Positions 12,901 through 25,300 of a DNA stretch of 64,000 bases are shown piece after piece (the first letter of the stretch is position 1; every line of letters begins with the position of its first letter). The position numbers and the translations under genes are program-made. This DNA is from Trogon surrucura (taxonomy: Eukaryota; Chordata; Aves; Trogoniformes; Trogonidae): contig CM036631.1 in NCBI GenBank assembly GCA_020746105.1, positions 17,536,071-17,600,070 on the forward strand. The letters run 5' to 3'. Under the pieces are notes generated by a model that worked only from the letters and a program-made list of their open reading frames with translations, searched no databases and was not told the DNA's origin.

Positions 12901-15900
12901 CTGAGGCTGCATGGGGGGTGGCCTCCTGCAGCCACGGAGCCCAGCTGGACACTGTGTCGGGGGAAGGGGCGTGCCCCAGCACTGCTCTGCCACAGCGTGG
13001 GACTCCGGAGGGACAACCTGGTGTGCTCTGGCAGGGTAGTGGTGGCTAGACTGCGTGCACTTCAGTCCGTCTTCTGGTGGGTTGGAGGTGGCGCGGTGTC
13101 CCTCCAGGATCTAGGGCTCGTGCTGACGCCTCCTGTCTCCTCTCCTAGGAGTTACGAAGACATGCTGGTCGATGAAGTGGCCCCTGACCGGTACTACTGG
13201 GCCCCTCTGGCTCAGCACGAGCGGGGCAGCTTGGCTAGTCTGGACAGCCTGCGGAAGGGCGGCCCGACCCCGGGGAACTGGCGCCAGCCGGAGCTGCCAG
13301 AGGTGATAGCCATGCTGAGCTTCCGCCTGGACACCGTCAAGTCCAACGCGGCTGCCTACCTGCAGCACCTCTGTTACCGTAACGACAAGGTGAAGACAGA
13401 GGTGCGCAAGCTGAAGGGCATTCCTGTGCTGGTGGGATTGTTGGATCACCCCAAGAAAGAGGTGCACTATGGTGCCTGTGGTGCCCTCAAGAACATCTCC
13501 TTTGGCAAGGACCAAGACAATAAGATTGCCATCAAGAACTGTGATGGGGTACCCGCTCTGGTGCGCCTGTTGCGGAAGGCCCATGACATGGACCTCACAG
13601 AGGTCATCACAGGTAATGGCTCCAGGGAGGAGAGCAGGGGCTCGTCTGTTGGGCGAGGCATGTGCAGTGTGGGTTTTCAAGCCCAGACAGTCTGATCGAT
13701 CACCTTCCACTTGTGGCATTGCAGGAACACTGTGGAATCTGTCCTCACATGACTCCATCAAGATGGCCATCGTGGATCATGCACTACATGCTCTGACCGA
13801 TGAGGTGGTCATTCCCCGCTCGGGCTGGGAGCGAGAACCCAATGAGGACTCAAAGCCCCGCCATATAGAGTGGGAATCAGTGCTCACCAACACTGCTGGC
13901 TGCCTTAGGTATGGGAGAGAGGCTGCCAGCTACTGGCAGAGAGCTGGTGTGGATTGGGGCTGCTGTCGTGCTCTGGGGGGACCTTATTGCTGCCTTCCAA
14001 TACCTGAAAGGAACCTGCAGTAAGGCTGGGGAGGGACTTTTTACAAGACTGTCCACTAATAGGACAAGGGGAAATAGGACAAAGGAGGATAGATTTAGAT
14101 TGGAAAAAATTGTTCAGTGCGAGGGTGGCAAGACTCTGGAACAGATTGCCCAGAGAGGTTGTGGTTGCCCCCTCCCTGGAGATGTTCAAGGGCAGGTTGA
14201 ATGAGGCCTTGAGGCCCATGGCAGGGGGGTTGGGTTAGATGGTCTCTAAGGTCCCTTCCAACCTAGGCCACTCTACAATTCTAAGATTCCTGGTAGATTT
14301 CTGGGCCTGCCAAAGGAGGTCTGCAAAGGAGCTGCTCTCCTAGGACAGCTACTGGTGATGCGGTCCTTGATTTTTGGAGGAGCTCCTCTCGATGGAGGGG
14401 AGCTACAGCAGCTTTTCTCTGGTTTGAGCTCTGCTGAGTGTGGGTTGCTCCTCGCCGGCCCTCAGCTGTCTCTTCCATGACGGTTCCTTCCTGCCTGCCA
14501 GGAACGTGAGCTCAGAGCGAAGTGAGGCCCGTCGGAAGCTGCGGGAGTGTGATGGGCTGGTGGATGCCCTCATCTACATCGTCCAGTCTGAGATCGGCCA
14601 GAAGGACTCGGACAGCAAGGTACTGCAGCAGGGCTGTTGTCGAGCTCTCCTAGCTGTAGCAGTGCTCTACTTTTCATGGTGGCTGAACCTGGGTTCATCC
14701 CAAAGTGGCTAAAGAATGGACAAGGGGAATCTTCACCAGGAAGGGATTTAGTCTGACAGGACTTGCTTGGGAAAACTGAGTCCAGGCTCATGCCTTTTCA
14801 TAATCTCCACCTGGGAAGAGAGTGCCTGCATGGGGTGTTACCTGGGTAGGGGTTGACCAGGCGGTGCCTGGCACTCGGCTGTTGGTGTGCAATGGGGATG
14901 TTGCCCTCCAGCTGGGTTTCAGTGGTGTCACTCATCTCCACACTGCTGTCCCTTGGCTCAAGCCTCCCTGATCCACCTTCACCTGCTCTGGGATAGAGGT
15001 GTGCTCCAGCTGAACTGCATGTCCCATCCCCCTGGTCCCAGTCCAGACCCCTTTGGCTTGGCTCTATGTTGCAAGCTGTGGCAACGCCATCACTTAGAGG
15101 CATAGGATGGGCTTGTGCTGCTCCGAGTCAAACTGTGACTTTCTTCCTAGCTGGTGGAGAACTGTGTGTGCCTGCTGAGAAACTTGTCCTACCAAGTCCA
15201 CCGTGAGATCCCCCATGCTGAGCGCTACCAGGAGACACCTCTGGCCCCGGCTAACAACACTGGACCCCATGCTGCGAGCTGCTTTGGTGCCAAGAAGGGC
15301 AAAGGTTTGTTGGGTGGCAGCAGCATGGAGGGAGGTGGGATGAAGACATTTGCTGCAGTGGAGCTTGAGGGTAGTCTGAGTTGCTTCTCCTCATACTCTG
15401 GCATCTCTTGTGCAAAGGCTAGACTGCAGCTTTTCTGGAGAAGCAGTGATCAATCTGTGCCTCCACTGGCTTTGGGAGCTACTGCTTGGCTTACCCAAAG
15501 CAATTGACACAAGCTAATGGTGGGTTTCTGTGGTGGTGGGATGGTGGTGGATAGATGTCCACTAACTCCACACCTTCCTTTTTCTCCTGTGTTGCCCCTT
15601 CCCTTTGCTTTCTTGCCAAATGATCTGCCCCATGATGCTGTTGGCACTTCTCTTCTCCTGCCTCCCCTCTCTCCTGTCCTTCTCTCCGCTTCGCCAATAG
15701 ACGAATGGTTCTCCAGAGGTGAGTGCGCTCTTGGTTTTAATTTTTCTATGGTTTGACTGGATGCTTTCTCTAGCTCTTTGTTCCCCCTGCCCTCAACTGG
15801 GCACGGGCTGCCTGTGGTGTGGCTCTGCCCTTGGCGTCTGCTCCTGGGATGTGCTGGTAGCTTAGCTTCAGCTCACCTCTGGGCTTGTTCTAACAGCAAG

Positions 15901-18900
15901 TGGTAAAGAGGTGTTGGGCTGAGATGGGTGGGGAGGCGAGATGTCTTACGCCTCTCTGCTTGACTTTTGAAGGTAAAAAGCTCCCAGAAGACCCCAGTGC
16001 CGATACTGTGGATTTTCCCAAAAGAACAACTCCAGCCAAAGGTATGTCCCTCGGTGTGCTTGGTTGTGCAGGGTTGCTTTTCCACAAGCAGTCAGAGGAG
16101 TGCTGAGTTGATTTCCTGTTGAAGTGGGCTGTTTGAATGGGCAGAGGTTTAGTTTGGAGGAGGTATGTTTCTGGCTGCCTAAGTGCCTGTTAAAACACTA
16201 GCTCTGCCACAGACATTTGTGATGCTTGTTGTGTTTGGAAGAGGTCAATGCTGCCTCAAGACAGGCTTCCTAGGGCTGCAGAGGGAGCTATTGCCCTAGG
16301 GACTGAGGGACAGCACTGTGACATGGCCCGGGAAGGGAAGCCTTTTATGGTGGTCTCAGACTTCCATCACCATTGCCTTCCTGCCTGCTCTTCTCTCCTG
16401 GATGTAGAGAACAGGCAGGATTTAAAGCCAAAGCCCCCTCTATTAAAGTGTTCTCTATTATGAGGAAGGGTCTTTTCAAGAAGCCTCTGAGGACAAGCAG
16501 TGTTATATTGGGGACTGGGCAGCAGCCATGGCATCGCTGATCAGAGCTGGGACAGGGGGCTGGGGTTTCTGGGACTGTGGGGGCAGCCTGGTCTATTCTG
16601 TACCAAGTATCCAACCTCCAAGGAGCAGGGAGCCCAGGTAAAAGCTTCCAGCCCTGTCTGCCCAGCAATGCTCCTTTGAATTAGTCAGGTGCTAGCAGGG
16701 CCTTTGAGTGAGCCCTCCCTACCTGTGTTCCTCTGGCAGGCTACGAGCTCCTTTTCCAGCCAGAAGTGGTCCGTATATACATCTCGCTTCTAAAGGAAAG
16801 CAAGACTCCAGCCATCCTCGAGGCTTCTGCAGGAGCCATCCAGAACCTGTGTGCTGGCAGTTGGACGGTGAGTGCCTCGTGGAGTTGGCCGTGTCCATGC
16901 TTGTTTGTTGGAGGGAAGAGGCCCTTGGGGAGCAGAGAGCATCACCCTTGTGGTGTCAGCAGAGCCACAGGTGGCCACGGCTCTGCCATTCCAGGCTGGT
17001 CACTTCATGCATTGCTTGCTGCCCAAGAAGATGTTCTTCAGCAGCACATCCAGGTGTGGGTGAAGTCTCTTGCTGGAGGCACTGTGCGCCCTGCCAGCCC
17101 TGTCTTCCCAAGGGCTGCCTCTCTGTGCCCTGCCATCCCTTCACTACTGTGGGCTGGGGGCCAAGGTTTAATGCTGCTCTAAAGCCACTTGACTTGTGTT
17201 TTCTTGGTGTATATGAAAGACCACCTGGGCAGTCCTGCTTGCTTGGCCTGCAGGGGGGCTGTGGGGCAGGAATGGGGCCTTTGCAGGCTCTCTTGCTGTG
17301 AGTAAAGCAGGGACTCAGCTCCCAAGATGAGGGTGGGTGGCAAGGTTCCTGGTGGTGTCACTGGCAGCAGGGAGGGGATGGTGTGTGCCTGAGTGACACT
17401 GGTGCTCTCCCTGTGCCCTGCAGTATGGCCGGTACATCCGCTCAGCGCTGCGACAGGAGAAGGGGCTCTCTGCCATTGCTGACCTCCTGACCCATGACAG
17501 TGAGCGAGTGGTGAAAGCAGCATCCGGAGCTCTGCGCAACCTGGCTGTCGACTTGCGTAACAAAGAGCTGATAGGTGAGGGCTGAGGAGAGGACATCATG
17601 CTCTCTGTATCCATCTAGGCTAGGCAGGAATTTTGTCCTGATCTTGGCAGCTGAGGAACTGTGTAGGCATGACATCAACCCAGTGTCTGTCTGTGCTGCT
17701 CCTCTCAAAGTAGCATGTGCTGAGCTCCACTGAGAGCGACATCAAAATTAATCATCTGTCCCTGACCCTTCTGCAGTGATTTTTTTCCTGTGTAATCCTC
17801 TTTCCTGCTTGCTCTCATGCCCAGCTCTTTCCCCTTCTCAGGTAAACATGCCATCCCCAACCTTGTGAAGAACCTGCCTGGAGGCCAGCAGACTCCAGCC
17901 AAAAACCTCTCTGAGGACACAGTGGTGTCAATCCTCAACACCATCAACGAAGTAATTGTAGACAACCTTGAGGCTGCCAAGAAGCTGCGGGAAACGCAGG
18001 GGATTGAGAAGTTGGTGCTAATCAACAAGTCTGGGTAGGCTCTGCTTGAAGGATAGTGCAAGAGACAGAGAGAGGCTTCAGTAGGAGCTTCCTCAAAGCC
18101 ATGGATATTTCCAAACATTTCTTCCTTCACCTCTTCCTAGGAACCGCTCAGAGAGAGAAGTCCGAGCAGCCGCCCTTGTCTTGCAGACAGTCTGGGGATA
18201 TAAAGAGCTGCGGAAGCCCCTCGAGAAGGAAGGCTGGAAGAAGTCAGATTTCCAGGTATGGGATATGGGGGAATGGGGATGCCTTGTTGTGGCTGAGGTA
18301 GTAGGTAGGGTCCTGCAGCTTCTGGAGCTCAGCAGTACTCAATTTCAGCTCTTACCTTGCTGGTGGGAGGGAATCTCTACTAAGGAGGAAACACTGTAAA
18401 GCTTTTTAAGCCCCATGTTCCAAACAAGTGTGTAAATCTGCAGGCAGGAAGGTTTGCAGCACTAAAAGGCAGTGCTGAAGAACAAGGTTCTCCAAGGCTC
18501 GATTTCTTTCCGAAAAGCTGAGAGTGTCCTTGCTTTGTCAGGGCTGGATGCTCCCCAGACCTGTTCCAGGCAGCTGTCTCCGAGATGTGGGTGCAGCCAG
18601 AGGCTCGGGAGCATGAGCAAGGGCTGTAGGAGGGTTCCTGGTCCCATCCTGGTATTGGGGGCTGGAGTGGTGGGATGTGCTGATGGGGAAGGAATGTCTG
18701 GGCCAGGGGTGAGTTGTCCCTGTCTCATGCTCCAGGTGAACCTGAGCAATACTTCTCGGACCCAGGGAGGCAACTCATTTGATGACAGCACCTTGCCTCT
18801 CATCGACAGGAACCAAAAAACAGGTATGTGCCTTGCCTCCAGCACCTGTCTCCCCTGTCATCCTTCCACCTTGTGGGTACCTAGAACAGCTGGCCTTTGT

Positions 18901-19864
18901 TTACTTTCTGATCTTCAGCCCTGGCTTTCTTGGCAGCCATAGCTGCTCACACAAGGCCATCAATTTGGGCTTCAGACGGCTTCTGAGGACTAGCAATGAT
19001 GCATGCAGTTAATGTAGGTCCTGCAGGATCCTTGAGTTAACAGTACCGCGGCTGCAGCTGGGTTGGGGCTCCTCAAGCTGGGGTAGGCAGTGGTTTCTCT
19101 GCTGCTTTTGGCTGCACGAGCTGTCTGACCATCTGCTCTCCCATGCCCATAGATAAGAAATCCTCCCGGGAGGAGATCCAGATGAGCAACATGGGACCAG
19201 GTAGGAGAGGGACTGGGATTGAGGGCATCTTGTCTCCTTGTTATGCTGGGAGGGGGCAGAGCTCACATCTCTTATGGGGGTGGTGCTGCCTGCTGTAGAG
19301 GTGACATGACTGACTGTCCCCTCTCCGGTTCCAGACAACTATTCCACACTCAATGAGAGGGACCACAGCAGGACACTGGACCGATCTGGTGACCTTGGAG
19401 ACATGGAGCCAGTGAAGGCAGCGCCGTTGATGGTGAGCAGCTCTTCCTAATGTGAGAAGAGTGAGCAGGACTGGGGTGCAGGAGATGACACGACACTGTC
19501 CTGGCTGGCAGGAGGAGGGGAGAACTGGGCTCCCACAACTAACGCTCCCATCACCCCTACTAACCCCCATGTGTCTGCAGCAGGAGGAGGGGCAGGAATC
19601 GCACCCTGAGGTAGAGGAGGCAGAGGAGGATGCTGCTGTGTTTTCCTCCGTGTCGGTATGTCCTGCAGTGTCCTGCCCAATCTGAACAGCGGTGACAGAT
19701 CCTGCTGTGCTGTTAGGGGTGCTTTGGCTGGCCAAATCGTGCTCTGATCGCTGCTGCCTGCAATCACTGCCTGATCCTCCAGGGCCATGATCACATCTCC
19801 ACTGCTCAGTCACTCTGTCTACATGCTAATGTCTCTCCCTCTCTCTTCACAGCAGAAGATCTAG
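6911..19864 (+). CDS. CTNND1: Catenin delta-1 (p120-catenin), complete coding region, 19 coding exons
   Basis: Armadillo-repeat protein that binds the cadherin juxtamembrane tail, stabilises cadherins at adherens junctions, and regulates Rho GTPases and Kaiso. Exons: 6911-7105, 8216-8287, 8539-8697, 8904-9436, 13149-13612, 13725-13908, 14502-14619, 15151-15304, 15701-15718, 15973-16041, 16740-16867, 17424-17574, 17842-18034, 18141-18255, 18736-18823, 19153-19200, 19335-19432, 19581-19655, 19853-19864. All junctions are GT-AG and phases close, giving 957 aa (human long form 968). The N-terminus (MDDSEVESTASILASVKEQE) begins a coiled coil of about residues 10-46. A Tyr/Gly-rich regulatory region follows (about 150-320), then Arm repeats from about residue 355 to 830, and a C-terminus ending QKI. 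Internal starts used by shorter isoforms are present at Met102 (8575) and at the isoform-4 Met (13162), but the isoform-2 Met55 is Leu. The first ATG has T at -3 and G at +4, a weak context. Orthology is certain from near-identity to the vertebrate protein. Confidence 0.98.
13976..14289 (+). mobile_element. CR1 LINE 3' fragment in CTNND1 intron
   Basis: About 310 bp of the CR1 3' end in sense orientation, between the CTNND1 exons ending at 13908 and starting at 14502. It has the typical run of CR1 end-of-ORF2 sequence, including GACCTTATTGCTGCCTTCC, the AACAGATTGCCCAGAGAGGT block and the TCCCTTCCAACCTAGGCCA block, and ends in ATTCTAAGATTC, the degenerate CR1 terminal repeat. It is 5'-truncated, as CR1 copies nearly always are. 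Confidence 0.9.
15701..15718 (+). other. CTNND1: CTNND1 alternative microexon C (18 nt)
   Basis: An 18-nt exon encoding DEWFSR, with phase 1 on both sides, so it can be skipped without a frameshift. It splits the basic run KKGK/GKK in the Arm region that serves as a nuclear localisation signal in p120. This fits the six-residue 'exon C' of human CTNND1. The upstream donor at 15304 is AAAG|GTTTGT, weaker than its neighbours, which fits regulated inclusion. The exon identity is seen in the sequence; its use in this species is inferred. Confidence 0.9.
19153..19200 (+). other. CTNND1: CTNND1 alternative exon A, shortened form (48 nt)
   Basis: Encodes DKKSSREEIQMSNMGP with phase 1 at both ends, so it is a skippable cassette in the position of mammalian exon A. 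As I remember the human exon it encodes 21 residues; this one has 16, and the missing five are at its 3' end. The donor (G|GTAGGA) follows directly. Confidence 0.75.
19581..19655 (+). other. CTNND1: CTNND1 alternative exon B equivalent (75 nt)
   Basis: A phase-0 symmetric cassette of 25 codons directly before the terminal QKI exon, the position of mammalian exon B (29 codons). The start QEEGQES matches the mammalian exon. The remainder is Glu/Ala/Ser-rich and contains no leucine, whereas the mammalian exon carries a leucine-rich nuclear export signal. The acceptor could also be read 3 nt downstream (CAGCAG), giving a one-Gln NAGNAG variant. Confidence 0.75.
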
Positions 19865-19898
19865 CTGATGTCCCCACCTCCACTCAGTTTGGGTTGAT

Positions 19899-19905
19899 AA
19901 TATAT

Positions 19906-19939
<34 letters not shown>

Positions 19940-19940
19940 A
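19899..19940. repeat. (TA)n microsatellite in CTNND1 3' UTR
   Basis: Roughly 40 bp of nearly pure alternating TA with two interruptions, starting 35 bp after the CTNND1 stop codon. Such tracts are usually length-polymorphic. Confidence 0.95.
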
Positions 19941-21588
19941 ACTCTTCATGGTGGAATGGACTGACTTCTGTCGTCTTATTTTTGGATTTTTTTGCTGGAC
20001 TGTTTGTGCCAACTAGCCAGCCAAATGACTGGGCCTGGTTCCCCAGGGGCAGCCTGGGCCACTCTGCCACCTCTAGACCGCTGCACCTCCCTGTACTGGG
20101 ACACCTCAACTGACAGCTCTTCCTCCCCGACCTCCACCACCTTCTTCCAGAGAGTAAAACCCTCCTGCCTCACTCTGCCGGATCGACTGGCGTGAATGCT
20201 GCAAAAAGGACTCTTGATCTCTGCTTTGACCAGGAACTGCCTTCTCTCCCATGCCTTCCTTCAGCTCAGAGAGATACCTGCAGGGACAGAGACTGGGACC
20301 TCACTCGCCATCTTTCACTTTTGTTTTAAGGGTTTTTTTTTGTGCCGTTGCCTATAAGATATATTTTTGTGTGGAACCACTCTTCAGCCAGGGCCATGGG
20401 ACCAAGGGGAGCGTCCCACCCTGGTGGCGGCAGGACCAAGCTGAGGGGTGCTGAAGTATTGGGGGAGTAAGGGGAAGGAAAACCAGCAATAACTTGTATA
20501 ACTTCTTCTGCTTTGTTCTAGATGAGGCTTCAGGGGCATGGGAAGGGAGGTCTGGTTCTGGATCTAGTGGAGGGATCTGGATGGGGCTGCTGGCCCCCAC
20601 CTGGTGACTGTGTTAAGAGGGATCCTGATGTGGGGAAGAGGGTCAGTGTGGGAGGTGATGAAAGGAGGAGATGTGACAGGGCTTCTTGGGGAATGCTGTG
20701 CCAGGCGTGACAAGCAGGTGCTGGCAGGGCTGCGAGTGGGTAGAGCCAGGATCCCCCCTCGCCCCTGTGCACCTGCTGCCTGCAGCAGTGCCCCTCTGAC
20801 TTTCTCTTGACACGTGCCTTTCTTTTGTCACTGTGAAATAGCTCTTTGAATCGTACTGTCTGGCTTCTTCACTGGGGAAGGGGTGTTTCCTGGGCTTCTG
20901 GCAGGGCTGAGCTCTGCCCTTCCCTGCTGGGAGCCATAGCTGTCTGCAGAGGGGCTGGAAGCCTGGTTTTGGAGGTATCCCAGCCCCGCCCCCCCCCCTC
21001 ACCGATGCGGTGCAGGGCACTCACCTGCATCCTGTTGGGAGACTGGGCTGCTGCGGGAGCTGGGACATACCCATCCTCCTCCTCTCTGCTGTGGTGGTGG
21101 AGGGCATGTCTAAGTGCTGTGATCTTCTGGGGAGCCCTTTGGCTCCCTGTGCAACTGGAAGTCTCTGTAGGAGGCTGCAAACTGGAGCAGGAGCCCTCCC
21201 CAGCCTGGAGCTCCCCTCGGAGCAGGGCCTCGCGGGGAGGCTGCATCCAGCAGAACTGGTGCCTTGCTCCAGCCAGAAAGCACCTCTCGGCTCTGGCTGA
21301 GCCCTCCCTGGCTCCAGCCCCACCTCAGCTTGGTTTGGTTTTGTTCTGGGGTCTAACTCTTTTCCTTTAAATATGTAAAACACTAATTCCTTTTTTAATT
21401 TTTAATTCCAAATGAACCAAAAAAAAAAAGCTTCCCCCTTCTCTCCTGCTCTGGCTCTTCTGGGCCACCCCTGCCCTGGTGGGAAGTGGGGTGAGAGGGA
21501 GGAGAGGAGCGATGAGCAATGAGCCTTGTCCAATTCCTCTGCACACTCTTGTAAGGCTTTTAAAACAAAATGATTTTTTTTTTATATA

Positions 21589-21594
21589 AATAAA
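21589..21594 (+). terminator. CTNND1: AATAAA polyadenylation signal of CTNND1
   Basis: Canonical AATAAA inside TATATAAATAAAGTTTTT, followed by a GT-rich stretch (AAAGTGTGTCTGAGTG), the usual downstream element. It is the last signal before the convergent LPXN 3' end. Confidence 0.8.
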
Positions 21595-22126
21595 GTTTTT
21601 AAAGTGTGTCTGAGTGCCTTCCACCTAAGGCTGCTACCTTGATGTTTTCAGTTTTGCAGTTGGGACCGAGTGTCTTTCCCAGGGGCAGGGCTGTGCTCTT
21701 GAGCGTTGCTTGTCTGTGCCTGGCTCTGAAAGATGCTGCTTTGTGACAAGCGCTTTGTTGGATTGAAGTGATGTTTCCTTCTCTTTCTAGCAAAAGCTAG
21801 GAGGAAAAATTACTTGCCTTTGTACTGACCTCCCAGTGATTTCTGCGGTATGCTCCAGGCTGATGAGGTAGTTAAGACTCCTTCCTCTCTCTCCCCAGGG
21901 CATCAGGGCTCCCTCCTCAGAAGCCTCTCCCTGAATTTTCTCTCTCCTCTGGTGGCTGGCAGATTTTGCACAAGTGAAGGAAATACTGCAGTTTCTCTAG
22001 TTTCTCTAGTGCGAGTAGTATATCCTTAAAAACCTGGCTGGGACAATGCCTGGAACCCCTCCCACCTTGCCTTGCACCCTTGTCCCCAGGGCCATCAACG
22101 AGCAGAGAAAAGGCAGGGCCAGGTGT

Positions 22127-22132
22127 TTTATT
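22127..22132 (-). terminator. LPXN: AATAAA polyadenylation signal of LPXN (minus strand)
   Basis: TTTATT on the plus strand is AATAAA on the minus strand, about 240 bp beyond the LPXN stop. The two convergent 3' ends, CTNND1 and LPXN, are therefore about 0.5 kb apart. Confidence 0.7.
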
Positions 22133-22369
22133 ACTTCAAGGTGAGAGAACAATGCCCAGGACCTGTGGCTTGGCAGGGACAATGGCAGAAGTGTCTTGGG
22201 GAGGAAGGGAACAAGGACGTCTGGCTTGGCAGAGACAAGGCTGAGGACACTGAGCAAGGGATGCTGATGGGCGGGACAGTATGAGGCATGCTTGGCTCAG
22301 CAGGGATGATGCCTGGGATGTCGATGATACAGGGTGATACAGGCGACATGCGGCCAGCCAGTCTGTGTG

Positions 22370-25300
22370 TTAGAGGAAGAGCTTGCTGTGGCAGGACTGG
22401 CAGTACATCTTGTTGCCGTGCTCGCGGAAGGTGCCTTTCTGCAGCAGGCCCAGGCAGTAGGTGCAGATGAAGTGCTCAGGGTGGTACTTGCGCCCTGCGG
22501 CTGTGATACAGCGGCCGGTCACTGGGTGTCTGCAGCCATGGCAGATGCTGCCCTGCTGCTGGTGGAAGTGCAGCTCACAGTAAGGTCGACCCTCCAGCTC
22601 AAAGAAGGAGCCACTGGTAAAGCCGCTCAGGCAGTCCTGGGGAGGAAGAGAAGATGGGGAAGGCTGGCACGGCCTCAGGGACCTGCTCACCCCTGAGTCC
22701 CAGCCAGCCAACTGCCCACTCACTGCGCACACGAAGCACTCGGGATGCCAGATGCCCTGCAGAGCTGACAGGTAATTGTCCAGCACGGGACGCTTGCAGC
22801 CCTGGCATTTCGGGGCAAACATGGCCAGGAAGTCCTGGCGGCAGTACGGCTTCCCATTATGCTCGAGGAAACCTGCGAGGAGTGTGAGTATGGGCACCTG
22901 TAGGGGGGAGGCTTGTGGCGGGGGGGGGCTGTGAGGCATGGAGGGGTGCGCACAACAGGAGGCAAAGGGGAAGACCATGGTGAAAGGTGTTGGAAGGGGC
23001 AAGGGCTGGGCTGCGGGGGGGATACCCAGGGTGGGGGCAGTGCGGGCAGGACCCCTACTCCCATACCCATACCGTCATCTCCGAACGCTTTCCCACAGTG
23101 GGCACAGAAGAAGTGCTCGGGGTGCCAGGTCTGGTCCAGGGCCGTGAGGACTTTCTGCATGAAGAGGCAAGGTGAGGCAGCTGGCCGTGGCAGGTGGTGG
23201 TGTGGGAGGCCAGGGGGGCACTTCTTACCTCACAGATAGGGCCAGCACAGTAGGCGCAGCGGGGACAGAAGGCCTGGAGGTAGTCCTCCTCGCAGTATGC
23301 CAACCCACCTCGCTCAAAGAAGGGTCGACCACCCAGCTCCTGCCCACAGCAGGCACAGGTGAAGTGTTCGGGGTGCCAGGTTTTGCCCAGAGCTGTGAGC
23401 ACCTGTACAGAGGGGGGGGTCAGCGAGAGCAGCTCTGGGAACGCTGTGAGCTGAGGGGAAGGGGTCACCAGGATGGAGGCACTGGGGCTCACCTTGCCAG
23501 CGATGGGCTTGTGGCATGCAGCACAGGTGCCAGTGGGGGTGGCTGTGATGCCCAGCTCCTGCAGGCCCTGGGTGAGGCTGCCCAGCATGTTATCCAGCGA
23601 GGGATCAGGCTTTGCTGGCGCCCTGTCCCTCTGGCCTACAGTCATTAGCTGCCAGGAAGGAGGGTGGTGAGGCCTGGGTGAGGGTCGGGTCCCCGCCTTC
23701 CTTCTCCCAGGGTCAATGTTCACCTTGCTCTCTACGTGTTCCAGGTCAGCCAGGAGCTTGTCCAGCTGCCCGGCGGCCGCCATGGGTGGGGGCGAGGGGA
23801 GCAGTGACTGCGGGACTGGTACGGAGCTGATGGGCACAGCAGAGAGTAATAGATGCTGCAGCTTCCATGCCAAGTCCAGAGGATGCCTGGCATTGAGAAG
23901 CCTCCACCCCTGTGAGGCTATGAGATGCTGTCCTTTCCCCACAGGCCACAGCAGAGGCTGGAGGTACTCCCTGGGGTCATGGGGGTTCAGGGGTGGCCAT
24001 GTACAGTGCGGGGGTTGGGGGAAAATGCTGGAAGCCCAGCCCTCCTCACCCCAGCAGTGCTGCAGGGATGCAGGATACAAGCCCCTGCCCTAGCAGGGGA
24101 CTTGTTTTTTGTGAGGACAGGCAGGATGCCAGGTGAACCTGAAGGGTATGTCCAAGTGATGAAAAGGGTAGCCCCAGATGGCTTTGCCCTCCCATGACCC
24201 TGTTTTACCTGTATGCTGTCTTCAAAGCCTCTCTTAGAGGCTGAGCCTGAGGTGGTAGCTGCGCCTGGAAGGACAAACCCTTGCAGCTGAGCCCACAGGA
24301 TGCTCCCCAGAAGCAGGCATCCTTCACTGCCTGCCCAGCACCACGCATCCCTGTCACAAACTGAGCAGAGTGTCAGCTGTGAGCCCCACTGTGCTGAGGT
24401 GTTACCTTCAGGACTGCCGAGGTAAGTGGCTCACAGCCGTGGGAGGCTGTGGGCTCAGCTGTGGTTGGATCCTGCTTGCAGGAGCTTGGCACTGGCAGCA
24501 TGCAGTCCTTGGAGGCTGGGCAAGTGCTCTGCTCCAGTTCTGCCAGCAAAGCATCTGCATGGAGAGACCTGGGTCAGACACCCCAGGCACTGGCTGCCTT
24601 CCCTGCTTGTGTACTCCCAAGTGGTCTTGTGCTACTCTTGAAATCTCAGGAGCAAAAGTAGGGTCACAGTAACTTCTGTCAGCCAGGTGCCAGGGCCCCG
24701 AGGTGCTGTGGTGGCTCTAAACACCCTCACCTAGATGCCCGTCCCCAACACAGAAGGTGCCCATTGCACTGTGCAGCCTTCCTGAAGTGTTGGGGACCTC
24801 AGCGGTCCTGCCTTTCCTACACCCCATCTCTGGCTTACACAGAAACATCAGAAACATCCACCAACCCTTAAATTCATTCCAGCACAAGCTCTGGCACGGG
24901 AAAGCTAAACCTTGGTGCTTTCTGCGCACTCGGAGCAGCACTTCCAGCAGGGAGGGCAACATACTTTCTCTTTCTGCCTTTACCAAGAGACGTTGGTTAC
25001 CCCTCAGCATCTTGATGCCCTCACATCAGGAAACAGGGAGGATGCCTCCTCTCCCCCAGTGCAGCTGCTTCCTTGACCCCCTCTCCTCCACCCCAGGCCA
25101 GGGACGACTCCCAGCACCCTTGGAGGATGTGCTGCACCCTGAGGCTGCTGGGCCCTGTTGCGTGCAGCCAGGATCTCGTTGCAGCCAAAGCCCATTTCCT
25201 GCCTTCAAGCACTCTCCATTTTCTGCTGAGTGCTTGCTTGGCCACCTGGGCCCTGTTTGCTCCCCGAGACAGGGGAACGCTTGTTAGGGAGTGCATCTCC

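Larger units (their letters stand above)
19865..21620 (+). other. CTNND1: CTNND1 3' UTR
   Basis: Sequence after the TAG stop has no further exons. It holds a TA microsatellite close to the stop, a T-rich stretch near 20333 and an A-tract at 21418-21429. It ends with a TATATAAATAAAG polyadenylation context near 21585-21595, about 1.7 kb after the stop, a normal length for this gene. Confidence 0.75.
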
